Shown in pieces: positions 27,401-35,133 of a stretch of DNA of 64,000 bases. The DNA comes from Bradyrhizobium sp. WSM1743. Lineage in GTDB: Bacteria; Pseudomonadota; Alphaproteobacteria; Rhizobiales; Xanthobacteraceae. The stretch spans positions 1-64,000 of the forward strand of contig NZ_AXAZ01000011.1 of NCBI RefSeq assembly GCF_000473065.1. The letters are read 5' to 3'. Within the stretch, counting starts at the first letter, position 1, and the number at the start of each line of letters is the position of its first letter. A model generated the notes under the pieces. It was not told where the DNA came from and made no database searches. It saw only the letters and a program-made list of their open reading frames with translations. Made by a program: the position numbers and the translations under genes.

Positions 27401-28052
27401 CGGGATCGATGTTGAGGTGGAGGCGGGTCGCGCTGCCGTCGGCGCTCGGGCCGGAGGAGATGCGGAACGGGTAGCGCACTCCGCTAGCGGTGAAACTGCC
27501 GTCGCCGCGCATCGAGCCTGCGAGCGAGCGCACGTCGCCGGAGAAGGCGATGTCGCTCAACTCCAGCGTCGAGCGGCTGGCGGCATCGTGCAAGGCGATG
27601 CGGCCGCTGAGGTTCAGCCGCTCGATGGCGAGGGACGCCAGATTGAAGGTGCCGCTCGCGCTGGAGGGCAAATCGACCCGCCCGCGCGCATCGAGGCCAA
27701 CATCGACCGCCATGCCGCCTAGCGTGAGCTCGGTGGCGCGCCATTCGCCGCGCATCAGGGAGCCCAGGCTGAACTCGACGTCGAGCTTGTCGGCGCGCAG
27801 GCGGCCGAGATCGTTGTTGCTGCCGAAGGTGACCCGGCGCAGCCGCAGCGTCGGCGTCGGTAACAGCCGCGCATCGAGCTCGCCCGCCACCCGCACCGGC
27901 ACGCCGATGATCTTGCTAGCCTCCGCCTCGAACTGGGGCCTGAACTGGTTCCAGTCGATGTAGTAAGGCCCGACCAGCGCGGCCAGCAGCGCAATGATGA
28001 AGGCAATCGCCAATCCGAGCAGCGTCGTCTGCACGGGTCTCCCCTCGGCCAA
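24420..28052 (-). CDS. AsmA family protein, very large
   Basis: This 1210-residue envelope protein has an N-terminal membrane anchor (about residues 10-30: LLGLAIAFIIALLAALVGPY) followed by the AsmA N-terminal signature YIDWNQFRPQFEAEASKIIG. A long beta-rich body follows, with repeated L-x-G-x-L strands, and then an AsmA_2-like domain near 900-1080. The C-terminal 100 residues are proline- and alanine-rich. AsmA-like proteins are thought to span the periplasm and move phospholipids to the outer membrane. It stands alone between two repeat blocks. Confidence 0.9.
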   Translation of the reverse strand: MAEGRPVQTTLLGLAIAFIIALLAALVGPYYIDWNQFRPQFEAEASKIIGVPVRVAGELDARLLPTPTLRLRRVTFGSNNDLGRLRADKLDVEFSLGSLMRGEWRATELTLGGMAVDVGLDARGRVDLPSSASGTFNLASLAIERLNLSGRIALHDAASRSTLELSDIAFSGDVRSLAGSMRGDGSFTASGVRYPFRISSGPSADGSATRLHLNIDPGERAFLADLEGVLAFDNRQPKFDGALTLAVPATKKAGEAGPTPWKLATRFKADPAGAKFDQIDASFGTEDTALKLGGVGDLRFGASPLLRAVLSARQVDADRLTAKDDADPQRVMPALRAGLAAIPQVPIPAQIEFNADQIMLGGRPLQNIATELATDGRSWTFRRLELRAPGMTQLSLNGAAPGADSFSGRLSVESSDPDTLVAWLQGRSEINRRSTRPLRLAGDVTIAANHLAIDRLKADIEGGAVEGRIAFVRAGASKGSRIDADLRADRLDLDAAASFVRALAGPQGEWPEEAKLSLDIGRAISAGQELRPFAAKLAYSPASLSLEQLRFGQASGVTTEASGSFDRTKATGKLALKSSANSLRELTALIEPFAPAVRARFDALPSLPGATRLKLDLSLDKNAEHADRSNARAVLDLDAPQLKANATLAAQTPVAAVNGIDLDKLQSSDFTLDSKLSTPQAGTLLALLGLDRVVAAGEGASQFEGRLSGAWRRPLQLNAKISGGGLDADAQGSAELSEPKGSVNLRVRNVNFAPLFGTSPADKSAQSVSLSSRLTLSGNRLTFNDLDGSAAGSHLRGRLAVTLDQEKSVDGEVGLDTLDLGPALAMAIGAAGRDASEPLTAGLVNSWRGRIAFQALRGTLPGGIELRPFGGTLRSDGQSLALDALKSGVGGGEMSASVDARNGAGGLALNARIELSNVDATVLRYRDLALPKGRASVQMALTSQGRSVAALTGALAGNGTVTLESAEIAGLNPRAFEIAIRASDGGQVNDDNRLRQLVEPALSAGRIAVPSAQIPFTIRDGRLRVGATPLEAKNARAIVSGGYDIPADQADIRASLTPIMTGLSGAPPEIQLFAAGPPDKLSRTIDLAPLSSWLAVRTIDRETRRLDAIERGEPPPATAALPTLVSPDAAPEQAPANVPLPGQDPRRAPAKPKVAPTPKAPQAAPAAPSPPLASQQLAPLPPPIDVKPAPGPPPPKPRPKPPLVLTPQNP

Positions 28053-28165
28053 ACCGGCCCGGGCCGAACCTGAGGGCCTCAGGCGCGCCGGAACAGCCCC
28101 TTATATAGGGGGAAGTGTGGCGAAGTCACAGCGACTGTTGCGCGCGGAGGTTAACGGGAAAGACC

Positions 28166-28269
28166 CTCATGGTGAGGAGGCGCGGAGCGCCGTCTCGAAC
28201 CATCGAGGCCCGGCTGTCGCCCGCAACCATCCTTCGAGACGCCCGCTCCGCGGTCTCCTCAGGATGAGG
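28166..28269. repeat. Intergenic palindromic repeat, family C
   Basis: CTCATGGTGAGGAGGCGCGGAGCGCCGTCTCGAAC and a facing ATCCTTCGAGACGCCCGC...CTCCTCAGGATGAG form the arms. The same module, with the phrases CTTCGAGACG and CTCAGGATGAG, recurs at 51441-51572 and 58486-58614. It separates the P450 and AsmA genes. Confidence 0.7.
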
Positions 28270-28292
28270 AGCTGCGCTCGCGATGCCAACTC

Positions 28293-29522
28293 CTACCAGC
28301 TCGCCGGCAGCCGCTTCAGCCCGCGCAGCACGAAGGTCGGCCGCCATTCCGGGTTTGCGACGTCGTCGATGCGCAAGTCCGGCAGCCGCCGTAACAGCGT
28401 AGCGATGGCGATCTCGGCCTCGATGCGCGCCAATTGGGCCCCCAGGCAGAAATGGATGCCGCCGCCGAACGACAGCGGCTTGACGTTCGCCCGGGTGACG
28501 TCCAGCCGGTCGGGCCGATCAGGGTAGACCGCGGGGTCGCGGTTGGCCGAGCCGAGCAGGCACAGCACGGTCTCGCCCTTGGGAATTTTCACGCCGCCGA
28601 GATCGTCGATCTCCTCCAGCGTGACGCGCCCGGTCATCTGCACCGAGGAATCGTAGCGCAGGAATTCCTCGATCGCGCCCACCATCAGCTCGGGCCGCGC
28701 CTTGAGCAGCGCAAGCTGGTCCGGATTGCGGTGGAGCGCGAGCAGGCCGTTGCCGATCAGGTTGACGGTGGTCTCATGGCCGGCCCCGAACAAGAGGATG
28801 ATGTTGGCGGTCAGCTCCTCATTGGTGAGCTTGTGGCCGTCCTCCTCGGCCTGCACCAGCTGGGTGATGAGGTCGTCCCCGGGACTACGGCGGCGCAGCT
28901 CGAACAATTGCTGGAAATACATCTGCGCCATCAGGTTGCGGGCGTTGCTTTGTCTGATCTCCTCTGGAGACAGGGGCACAGGGTCGAGCAGCCGCCCGCC
29001 ATCGCGCGAGCTCTTGTAGAACACCTCGCGATGCTCCTCGGGGATGCCGAGCATGTCGCAGATGATGGTGACAGGCAGGCGGAAGGCGAAATCCTCGATC
29101 AGGTCCATGTGGCCGCGATCAATCACGGCATCGATCGTCTGGTCGACGATCTCCTGGATCCGCGGCCGCATGTCCTCGACGCGGCGGGCGGTGAAGGCCT
29201 TCACCACGAGGCCGCGCAGGCGGGTGTGGTCCGGCGGATCGGCTTGCAGCATCCAGTGGCTCATGCTGCGAAACACCGGCTCGTTCATGATCTCGGGACC
29301 GTAGCGCCGCGTGGTGCGCTCGACGAAGTCCTTGCCGAAGCGCTTGTCGCGCATCACGAGGCTCACCTCGACATGACGGCTGGTGACGAACTGGCCGAAC
29401 GGCGTCACATGGATCGGATCGAGAGTGCGCAACCGTTCATAGTGCGGATAGGGATCGCGGATGAAATCCGGCGAGAGCGGGTTGAACAGCGGTCCGCCAA
29501 CGGGTTGCGCTTGCTCGTTCAT
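28293..29522 (-). CDS. Cytochrome P450
   Basis: This 409-residue soluble bacterial P450 would need separate ferredoxin and reductase partners, which are not encoded nearby. The I-helix oxygen-activation motif is GAGHETT (246-252), the K-helix ExxR pair is Glu286 and Arg289, and the haem-binding loop FGGGIHFCLG puts the thiolate ligand at Cys359. There is no membrane anchor. The substrate is unknown; it resembles general CYP107-like monooxygenases. It is divergent from a TetR regulator across a palindrome, so it is probably inducible. The start at 29522 has GAGG upstream. Confidence 0.92.
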   Translation of the reverse strand: MNEQAQPVGGPLFNPLSPDFIRDPYPHYERLRTLDPIHVTPFGQFVTSRHVEVSLVMRDKRFGKDFVERTTRRYGPEIMNEPVFRSMSHWMLQADPPDHTRLRGLVVKAFTARRVEDMRPRIQEIVDQTIDAVIDRGHMDLIEDFAFRLPVTIICDMLGIPEEHREVFYKSSRDGGRLLDPVPLSPEEIRQSNARNLMAQMYFQQLFELRRRSPGDDLITQLVQAEEDGHKLTNEELTANIILLFGAGHETTVNLIGNGLLALHRNPDQLALLKARPELMVGAIEEFLRYDSSVQMTGRVTLEEIDDLGGVKIPKGETVLCLLGSANRDPAVYPDRPDRLDVTRANVKPLSFGGGIHFCLGAQLARIEAEIAIATLLRRLPDLRIDDVANPEWRPTFVLRGLKRLPASW

Positions 29523-29603
29523 GGTGACCTCGGATCGGTTGCCGCATGACACGAATACGCAAGGCTGCCCCAATCGCCTGGCGTAACCATTCCCCGAAAT
29601 AAT

Positions 29604-29631
29604 CAACTCGATACATTGTTGTATTGAGTTG
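29604..29631. promoter_or_regulatory. Operator-like palindrome between P450 and TetR genes
   Basis: CAACTCGATACA (29604-29615) and TGTATTGAGTTG (29620-29631) are inverted repeats matching at 11 of 12 positions with a 4-base spacer. It lies in the 131-bp divergent promoter region, 23 bp before the regulator start. The size and symmetry suit a TetR-family dimer pair. Confidence 0.75.
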
Positions 29632-29653
29632 CAGTTTGCCCTAACTTGGGCCG

Positions 29654-30265
29654 ATGTCAAGGGTGAGAACCAGACCGACCAGGGACGACACGCGCGACAA
29701 ACTGTTCGAGGCGGCCGCGCGCGTGTTCGAACAGGACGGCATCGGCGGCGCCAGCATCGAGGCGATCGCGGCGGCGGCGGGCTTTACCCGCGGTGCGTTC
29801 TATTCGAACTTTGGGAGCAAGGACGAATTGATCATCGCCATGCTCGAGGACCATGTCGAGCAGTCGATCCGGCGCAATCTCGACATCCTCGCGCAGCACG
29901 ACAATCTCGACGATTTCATCGCGGCGCTGAAGACGATGGATCACAGCCGGCAGGATCCGCTGGGACGCTCGCCCCTGCTCCACATGGAGATGATCCTGTT
30001 CGTCGCGCGCGCCGAGACGCGCCGGCCCGAGCTGGCCAAACGCCTGCGTGCGCGGCGCAAGCTGGTCGCCGACATCATCGAGGCGACGTTGAAGAGCAAC
30101 GGCAAGAACAGCTCGCTGAACCCGCCCTGGATCGCCTCCATCGTGCTCGCGCTGGAGGACGGCTTTCGCCTGCACCGGCTGATCGATCCGGAGACGACGC
30201 CGGCCGACAGTTTCCTGCGCGCGATCAAGGATCTCAGACGCAGGACGGGGCTGGCCTCCGCCTAG
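29654..30265 (+). CDS. TetR family transcriptional regulator
   Basis: This 203-residue regulator has an N-terminal helix-turn-helix (residues about 10-57) with the TetR signature GIGGASIEAIAAAAGFTRGAFYSNFGSKDELI. The C-terminal ligand-binding part contains HMEMILFVARAETRRPELAKRL, a region seen in regulators of oxidative genes. It probably represses itself and the divergent P450 through the palindrome at 29604-29631, released by a small-molecule ligand that is likely the P450 substrate. Confidence 0.9.
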   Translation: MSRVRTRPTRDDTRDKLFEAAARVFEQDGIGGASIEAIAAAAGFTRGAFYSNFGSKDELIIAMLEDHVEQSIRRNLDILAQHDNLDDFIAALKTMDHSRQDPLGRSPLLHMEMILFVARAETRRPELAKRLRARRKLVADIIEATLKSNGKNSSLNPPWIASIVLALEDGFRLHRLIDPETTPADSFLRAIKDLRRRTGLASA

Positions 30266-30414
30266 CAAGCGAGCTGCGAGATTTGTCGCAGGATCGGACA
30301 AGGCAGGTCCGCTTTGGGAAAGACGCTTCGATCCGCGCTGCGCGACAAGCAACCCCCATCGTTCGAATCCAGGGTTCGGTCCTGCCAGAGTTCCCGAGCG
30401 GCGCAGCCACGCCG

Positions 30415-31299
30415 ATGTCCCTTGTCGAGGCCCTGAGGGCGGTTGCCGGTCTTCCGCCAACGGCGCGGGCGAGCTTTTGCCGGGGCCGATGCGTTCGCGG
30501 CACCTACGCCCCCTCGGATCAGGCCAAGGAGATCACCAAGTCCCGCAGCTTCACCATGCCCTCCCGGGTGCTGGCGCGCTTCTCGGCGGAATGCGACAGC
30601 CCGAACGCGGTCGACACGCACGGGTGCTCGCTGCGCGGCTTCAGCTTCCGGCTCGGCAGCGGCCTTCACCGCTCCGAGATTCTCACCCAGAGCGCCCCGG
30701 TTCATTTCGCCAGAACGCCCGACCAGATGCTGGCTTTCCTGCAAGCGCGCATGCCGGGACCGGACGGCAAGCCGGACGTTGCGCAAGTCGCGACATTCTC
30801 CGCCGCCAATCCCGAAACGCTGCGTCAGGCAAGCTACCTTGCGGCAAATCCACCACCTGCAAGCCTTGCCTGCACGACCTATTGGGGCGTGCACGCCTTT
30901 CCCGCAACGAACGCAAAGGGAGAGACACGGTTCATCAAGTTCAAGGTGGTGCCGGTCGGCCCAGAACGCAGGCCGGCCGAGGACGCGGCCACGGCCACCG
31001 GCTTGTTGCGCGATCTCGAGTCCCGGATTGCGGCGCGCGATGTCAGGTTCAGCGTGATGGCGCTGCTGGACCGTCCCGGCGACCCCGTCATGGACGTGAC
31101 CAACCGCTGGCCCGATGAGGATGGGCACGACGCGGTGCGCCTCGGAACGATCGTGATAACAGGATTCGATTCAAACGAAGCATGCGACGCGGCCGTGTTC
31201 AATCCAGCCAATCTTGCCGAAGGCATCGGCCATCCGCCGGACGAGATATTCGCGGCGCGGCGCGCCGCTTACGCCATCTCCCAGACCAGGCGACGCTGA
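30415..31299 (+). CDS. Catalase-like haem protein with altered distal site
   Basis: This 294-residue protein has the short catalase/SrpA-type fold: a conserved SYLAANPPPASLACTTYWGVHAF core, FKVVPVGPE, and a C-terminal ARRAAYAIS that should supply the proximal tyrosine ligand (Tyr286). In active relatives the distal histidine sits in R-N-H-A-K-G; here the aligned stretch is ASFCRGRC with Phe21 in its place. The distal Asn in AGGNP is replaced in ECDSP. There is no signal peptide. Catalase activity is doubtful, and another haem function or a degraded paralogue is possible. The ATG at 30415 is the first plausible start. Confidence 0.78.
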   Translation: MSLVEALRAVAGLPPTARASFCRGRCVRGTYAPSDQAKEITKSRSFTMPSRVLARFSAECDSPNAVDTHGCSLRGFSFRLGSGLHRSEILTQSAPVHFARTPDQMLAFLQARMPGPDGKPDVAQVATFSAANPETLRQASYLAANPPPASLACTTYWGVHAFPATNAKGETRFIKFKVVPVGPERRPAEDAATATGLLRDLESRIAARDVRFSVMALLDRPGDPVMDVTNRWPDEDGHDAVRLGTIVITGFDSNEACDAAVFNPANLAEGIGHPPDEIFAARRAAYAISQTRRR

Positions 31300-31308
31300 G
31301 CGGAAAGC

Positions 31309-32241
31309 TCAGGTTTCGCTGTCCAGCACGCCCTGCGCCTCACGGCGCCACATTCCCGGGCTGATGCCGACCACCGAGGAGAACACCCGGGTGAAGTGGC
31401 TTTGATTGGCGAACCCGGCCGATATCGCAATCTCCGCCAGCGACAGCTCGCGCACCGTCATCAATTGCTTGGCCGTGTCCACGCGCTGGCGCAGCAACCA
31501 TTGGTGCGGCGGCAGGCCGGTGGAGACGCGAAATGCGCGCGAAAAATGACTGAGGGAGAGATCGAACTCGGCTGCGATCTTCTCCAGCGAAAGCTTGCCG
31601 CGGAGATCGGACTCCAGCCTTTCGCAAGCCCGCCTCACCTGCCAGGGAGCAAGGCCGCCGCGCGCCGGCTCGGCGGCGCGCCGCAATCCGCCGTAGGTCG
31701 TCGCGACATGTGCGGTGAGCGCGAGCATCATGTGGTCGATGAAGAGCTGGTTGGCCTCTTCAGGCTGCCGCAACGCTGCCAGGAACGATGCGCCGAGATG
31801 GCGGATCGTCACATCGTCATGGCCGACGCCGGGCTGATAGGCGAGTTCACCGATGCGCGGCGCGCCGCTTTGTCTCGCCATGTCGTCCAACGCCGAACGG
31901 GGCAGATGGAAGAACAGGGAATGGAAGGGCTTGTCGATCACGTAGCGCGGATCGCGTTTCAGATCGTACAGATAAGTGGCGCCGGCATGGATATCGCTCT
32001 TGACCACGCATCGGCCGCGCTCCCAGCACTCGCAATCGGCGAAATCGCGGAATTTGAGGCTGACGAGATAGGCGTCCTCCGACGGCATCGACTCGGAAAG
32101 ACGCGTGATGGGATGATCATCCCGGGTTTCGGTGACGGCGAGCTCGGCGCTGCGCAGCGAACGCGTGACCAGCGTTGGCGGCGCATCCTTCAAATGCAAA
32201 AATCGTTCGAGCTTCTGCGCGAAGGCGCCCGCCTGTGTCAT
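31309..32241 (-). CDS. AraC family transcriptional regulator
   Basis: This 310-residue protein has a C-terminal AraC/XylS DNA-binding domain (about 210-305) containing both helix-turn-helix units: LSLEKIAAEFDLSLSHFSRAFRVSTG and LSLAEIAISAGFANQSHFTRVF. The N-terminal half is a sensor region related to other rhizobial AraC proteins, without a recognised ligand. It is convergent with the catalase-like gene (10 bp between stop codons). Its target is not evident from the neighbours. The start MTQAGAFAQ at 32241 is preferred to a longer reading. Confidence 0.88.
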   Translation of the reverse strand: MTQAGAFAQKLERFLHLKDAPPTLVTRSLRSAELAVTETRDDHPITRLSESMPSEDAYLVSLKFRDFADCECWERGRCVVKSDIHAGATYLYDLKRDPRYVIDKPFHSLFFHLPRSALDDMARQSGAPRIGELAYQPGVGHDDVTIRHLGASFLAALRQPEEANQLFIDHMMLALTAHVATTYGGLRRAAEPARGGLAPWQVRRACERLESDLRGKLSLEKIAAEFDLSLSHFSRAFRVSTGLPPHQWLLRQRVDTAKQLMTVRELSLAEIAISAGFANQSHFTRVFSSVVGISPGMWRREAQGVLDSET

Positions 32242-32608
32242 GGGAGTGCATCTCGTATGTGCGGAGACTGGGGAGCGGAGGCGCCACCGCCAAATCACGT
32301 GCCATTATCCGACATCGGCAAACGACGGTCCAGACTTGCGCTTTGGAACGGCAGCCGTGTGACTCCTCGCCGCATCCATTGTCACAGAACGTTTTCACAA
32401 GAGATTTCAACGGATTTTGAGTCCGCTCGCGCGATCTCCGCTCAATGCCTCGACAACTCGTCGCTCGCGCATCGTGCGATTGTGAAAGCATGCGCCTCCG
32501 CGGAGCATTGCGCCTGCACCCATCTCCGCATCATGCTGAGCGACAGGAGCGATCCATGCCTCGGCGTCGCCTCGGCTCCCTCATTGCCCGCTCGGTGTCG
32601 GCTCCTCG
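32242..32608. other. Gap upstream of the AraC gene
   Basis: This 367-bp stretch contains no convincing gene. It should hold the AraC promoter on the minus strand. It is less GC-rich than its surroundings. Confidence 0.4.
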
Positions 32609-32953
32609 CTACTTCTTCTTTGCGGGTCCGAAGTCCGGCTGCCAGACTGCTTCCTTGCGGGACGGGGCCGCGGCAATCACCTTGGCTTTGTCCTTCTTCG
32701 GCTTCTTGGCTTCGCGGTTGCCGCGTTGCTGGCCTTTAGCCATCTCGCTCTCCTTTGCTGGTTTGAGCTCGTCGAATTCATTCGGTTGCAGGACCCGGCC
32801 GCGCGGGGTGCAGACCCTGACGTCCATGTAGCCCTCGCGCAGCAGTTTTTCCGCAAGGCGTAGCGCGACCGTCGCAGTTCCGCGGCCGAGATTGGAGCTG
32901 CCGTATTCGTTGGTCCCGCTGACCAGATACTGCACGCGTGTTGTCCTAGCCAT
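32609..32953 (-). CDS. Hypothetical protein with an internal start (possible two-gene fusion)
   Basis: The 114-residue reading has two distinct parts. Residues 1-70 (MARTTRVQYLVSGTNEYGSS...) form a small globular unit. Residues 71-114 start MAKGQQRGNREAKKPKKDK and are extremely basic, ending DFGPAKKK, like a stand-alone rhizobial small protein. The codon for Met71 (32743) has its own AAAGGAG six bases upstream, so the tail can be made separately. The first part overlaps the preceding microgene by 8 bp. No function is known. Confidence 0.65.
   Translation of the reverse strand: MARTTRVQYLVSGTNEYGSSNLGRGTATVALRLAEKLLREGYMDVRVCTPRGRVLQPNEFDELKPAKESEMAKGQQRGNREAKKPKKDKAKVIAAAPSRKEAVWQPDFGPAKKK
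32744..32756 (-). promoter_or_regulatory. Internal ribosome-binding site
   Basis: AAAGGAG followed by six bases and ATG (32743) lies inside the longer reading frame. It would start a 44-residue basic protein at codon 71. It is stronger than the site in front of the full-length reading. Confidence 0.6.
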
Positions 32954-33044
32954 TGAGGACCGCGGCTCCGCATATGAGAAGCAGAAGAAACAGCGGAACG
33001 ATCACCGGCGGCACGATCCATTCCGAAATGCGAACACGCGACAT
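32946..33044 (-). CDS. 32-residue single-span membrane microprotein
   Basis: The reading is MSRVRISEWIVPPVIVPLFL followed by LLLICGAAVLNG and TAG. A short basic head (Arg3, Arg5) precedes a continuous hydrophobic helix of about 20 residues, giving an N-in single-pass topology. AGGAG lies six bases before the ATG. The stop overlaps the start of the next gene by 8 bp, which suggests translational coupling. It resembles small KdpF-like or stress membrane peptides in size only. It is too short for routine gene callers and no homology is claimed. Confidence 0.65.
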   Translation of the reverse strand: MSRVRISEWIVPPVIVPLFLLLLICGAAVLNG

Positions 33045-33404
33045 CGAACGCTCCTGCGCAGCCTTCGGCGGGAGCACACGTGCCCTCAGTCACCGGTCGA
33101 AGCCGTCGAGACGCGCGGTGATGGCAACGAGCCTACGCCCGCGCCGAACCAATAGCGAGCGCTAAGTGCCTCTTGCCGTCGCATCGCGACATTATCGTTT
33201 GCCGCCACGGAGACGATAGTGCTGGCTATTGCCGTGCCAAAGGCGCATGCTCGCAGCAGCCGGCACCGGTTGGGGCTTCACTTGCGAAAGGCAGGCGTGC
33301 ATGACCATCCGCTCGCGGCGAAAATCCGTCTCGTTCAGGCAATACGTTCCGCATGAACTTTGTCGATCTTGCGAATGCGCAAGCTGCAGACGCGAGCATC
33401 GCCG
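33045..33404. other. Gap without recognised gene
   Basis: This 360-bp region between the membrane microprotein and a small plus-strand gene shows no coding sequence with a good start and codon pattern on either strand. It should contain the divergent promoters of the two flanking units. Confidence 0.4.
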
Positions 33405-33701
33405 ATGACTGACCAGCCGGTCGATCTCGACAAGCACCGTGGCATGGCCGCACAAAAGGCCACCGACCTGCGCCGCGCGCTGGCCGAGGTCGAGGCCCAT
33501 GTCCGAGAGCTGCGCGAGCGCGAGGCCGATCTCGAACATCGCATGATGACGGTGCCCGCTGCGTCCTGGCCGGAAGCCGCGGTGAAGGCGCGCCATCTGC
33601 TCAACCTCTATGCTGCGAGCCTGCCGGCCGAGGACACGCGCCACCGCGCGCTTGTGTCGGCGCTGTTCGACGATTTCGTCCGGCTGTCCGGGGACGGCTG
33701 A
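33405..33701 (+). CDS. Hypothetical helical protein, 98 residues
   Basis: The protein begins MTDQPVDLDKHRGMAAQKAT and is predicted to be mainly helical. A charged coiled-coil-like section (DLRRALAEVEAHVRELREREADLEHR) is followed by a second helix (AAVKARHLLNLYAASL). It has no membrane segment or enzyme motif. In-frame alternatives at 33360 (TTG) and 33375 (ATG) would lengthen the head. It lies in a group of small unknown genes and no family is recognised. Confidence 0.6.
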   Translation: MTDQPVDLDKHRGMAAQKATDLRRALAEVEAHVRELREREADLEHRMMTVPAASWPEAAVKARHLLNLYAASLPAEDTRHRALVSALFDDFVRLSGDG

Positions 33702-33818
33702 AGCGAGCGAGCTGCACTCTCAAAACGTGCATGCTCGGCGCGAGCCGGGAAGCGGGCGCGCGGTCAATGATTGGATGGCGCGAACTCGCCGAGAAGCGAA
33801 CACGTAACGGAGTGAGCC

Positions 33819-34094
33819 ATGACCCTGACCAGCGGCCGCTTTATTGGCCACGAATACGACCGGATGATCGTCCGGTTCTCGATGCATGACGGCGCCAGGG
33901 AGATTCCTTGCGCGATCTCGACCTCCGCGATGGACGATCTCGAGCAGGGCCCGCGAGTGAAGCCGGAGCAGCGGGAGGCCCAATTCGCCCGTCTACGGGA
34001 TCGCATCGAAGCATGCGCCGCGAGCAAGTATCGCGCCACGGAGTTCGAAGGCACGCCGCCGGGCATCGTGCTCCGAGGCATCGATTTCAGGTAA
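33819..34094 (+). CDS. DUF1488 family protein
   Basis: This 91-residue protein contains YDRMIVRFSMHDGAREIPCAISTSAMDDL, the pattern of the DUF1488 family, in which a short beta sheet with a conserved Asp-Gly turn is followed by helices. The function is unknown. GGAG precedes the ATG by 6 bases. It is convergent with the bS21 gene, 18 bp apart. Confidence 0.78.
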   Translation: MTLTSGRFIGHEYDRMIVRFSMHDGAREIPCAISTSAMDDLEQGPRVKPEQREAQFARLRDRIEACAASKYRATEFEGTPPGIVLRGIDFR

Positions 34095-34112
34095 TCCGGA
34101 CGTAGATCGTTT

Positions 34113-34388
34113 CTACTCCGCTCGTGCTTTGATCTCCGGCAAGGGCGGCTTGCGCTCGAAAGGCTTCTTTTTCGGTGGCGCGGGCAGCAATCCCTCCCTG
34201 ATCGCCTGCTTCCGGGCGAGCTTGCGGGCGCGGCGAATGGCCTCGGATTTCTCGCGGGTCTTTCTCTCGGACGGCTTTTCGTAGGACCGGCGCTGCTTCA
34301 TTTCCCGGAAGACGCCCTCGCGCTGCATCTTCTTCTTGAGAACGCGGAGCGCCTGCTCAACATTGTTGTCTCTGACGAGTACGTGCAA
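34113..34388 (-). CDS. rpsU: 30S ribosomal protein bS21 (TTG start)
   Basis: This 91-residue protein has the S21 core [29 protein letters not shown], which lies near the anti-Shine-Dalgarno region of the 30S subunit, and a long basic tail ([20 protein letters not shown]). The start is a TTG at 34388, chosen because AGGAGG lies 5 bases upstream and the product then begins exactly where S21 proteins do. The rhizobial tail ends [11 protein letters not shown]. It is divergent from cspA. Bradyrhizobia usually have more than one S21 gene, so this may be a cold- or stress-linked paralogue. Confidence 0.85.
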   Translation of the reverse strand: MHVLVRDNNVEQALRVLKKKMQREGVFREMKQRRSYEKPSERKTREKSEAIRRARKLARKQAIREGLLPAPPKKKPFERKPPLPEIKARAE

Positions 34389-34670
34389 TTGATCCTCCTG
34401 GCTCGGGCTGCGAATGCGAGACGTCCTGCAGGGCAGCCAATTGCGCAGGAGCTTCATTGCGATTGTTGAGGATAGCAGCGGCGACATTCGTCGCGGCTTC
34501 GGACGAGCCGATCTGCTTTGTCACAGCGAGCAGCTTGGTGACGTCAACGTGACCACTGTCGCGCAGCGCTGTCAATCGATAACGTCCTGCTTGCAGGTCG
34601 ACGGATGCACGCAAAGCGCCTCGATCGGAACAGAAGAACTGTCTCGCGGAAAACAAACTGGCTTCGCTCC

Positions 34671-34698
34671 TTGCAAAACCGTGAAATTCATATATATT
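34671..34698 (+). promoter_or_regulatory. Promoter of cspA with long 5' UTR
   Basis: A -35 TTGCAA (34671-34676) and a -10 TATATT (34693-34698) are 16 bases apart. The transcript would carry about 120 bases before the cspA start, a length typical of cold-shock mRNAs whose leader folds differently at low temperature. The gap between the bS21 and cspA starts (34389-34827) shows no other gene. Confidence 0.6.
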
Positions 34699-34827
34699 GG
34701 ACTCGTTCGATTAGCCGCTGTGCCTTGTTGAATGCGCCCGCGGGCTCCTTTTCCAAAGACATCGACGAAGTTGAAGGTAACCGCGTGATTGTCGCGCGGG
34801 ATGCGCTTGCGCGCTTTGGAGAAGAAA

Positions 34828-35037
34828 ATGACGACAGGTACAGTCAAGTGGTTCAATGGCCAAAAGGGCTTCGGTTTCATTCAGCCGAGCGACGGCGGCA
34901 ACGATGTGTTCGTTCACATCAGCGCCGTTGAAAGAGCTGGTCTCACCGGTCTCGGAGAGGGCCAAAAGGTCAATTTCGAGATCAAGACCGATAAGATGCG
35001 AGGCAAAGTCAGCGCTGAGAACCTCTCGCTGGCTTGA
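34828..35037 (+). CDS. cspA: Cold shock protein (CspA family)
   Basis: This 69-residue single cold-shock domain is an RNA chaperone that melts mRNA structure. RNP1 is KGFGFI and RNP2 is VFVHI, with the leading GTVKWFNGQ intact. The start MTTGTVKWF is preceded by GGAGAAG. It lies in a group with a bS21 gene, consistent with adjustment of translation under stress. The length is normal. Confidence 0.95.
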   Translation: MTTGTVKWFNGQKGFGFIQPSDGGNDVFVHISAVERAGLTGLGEGQKVNFEIKTDKMRGKVSAENLSLA

Positions 35038-35133
35038 TATCGTGGCGCCGTTTCACGGATGTACTGAAACGGTTGCTTTGCCCGCTCGATCCCGGGATTG
35101 AGCGGGTTTAGCCGTTGCGGATCCGGGTGAACG

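Noticed and set aside
32892-33165. Plus-strand frames overlapping the membrane microgene
   Set aside because: They have no ribosome site, and their composition is typical of antisense shadow; the minus-strand peptide has a proper AGGAG and a hydrophobic pattern.
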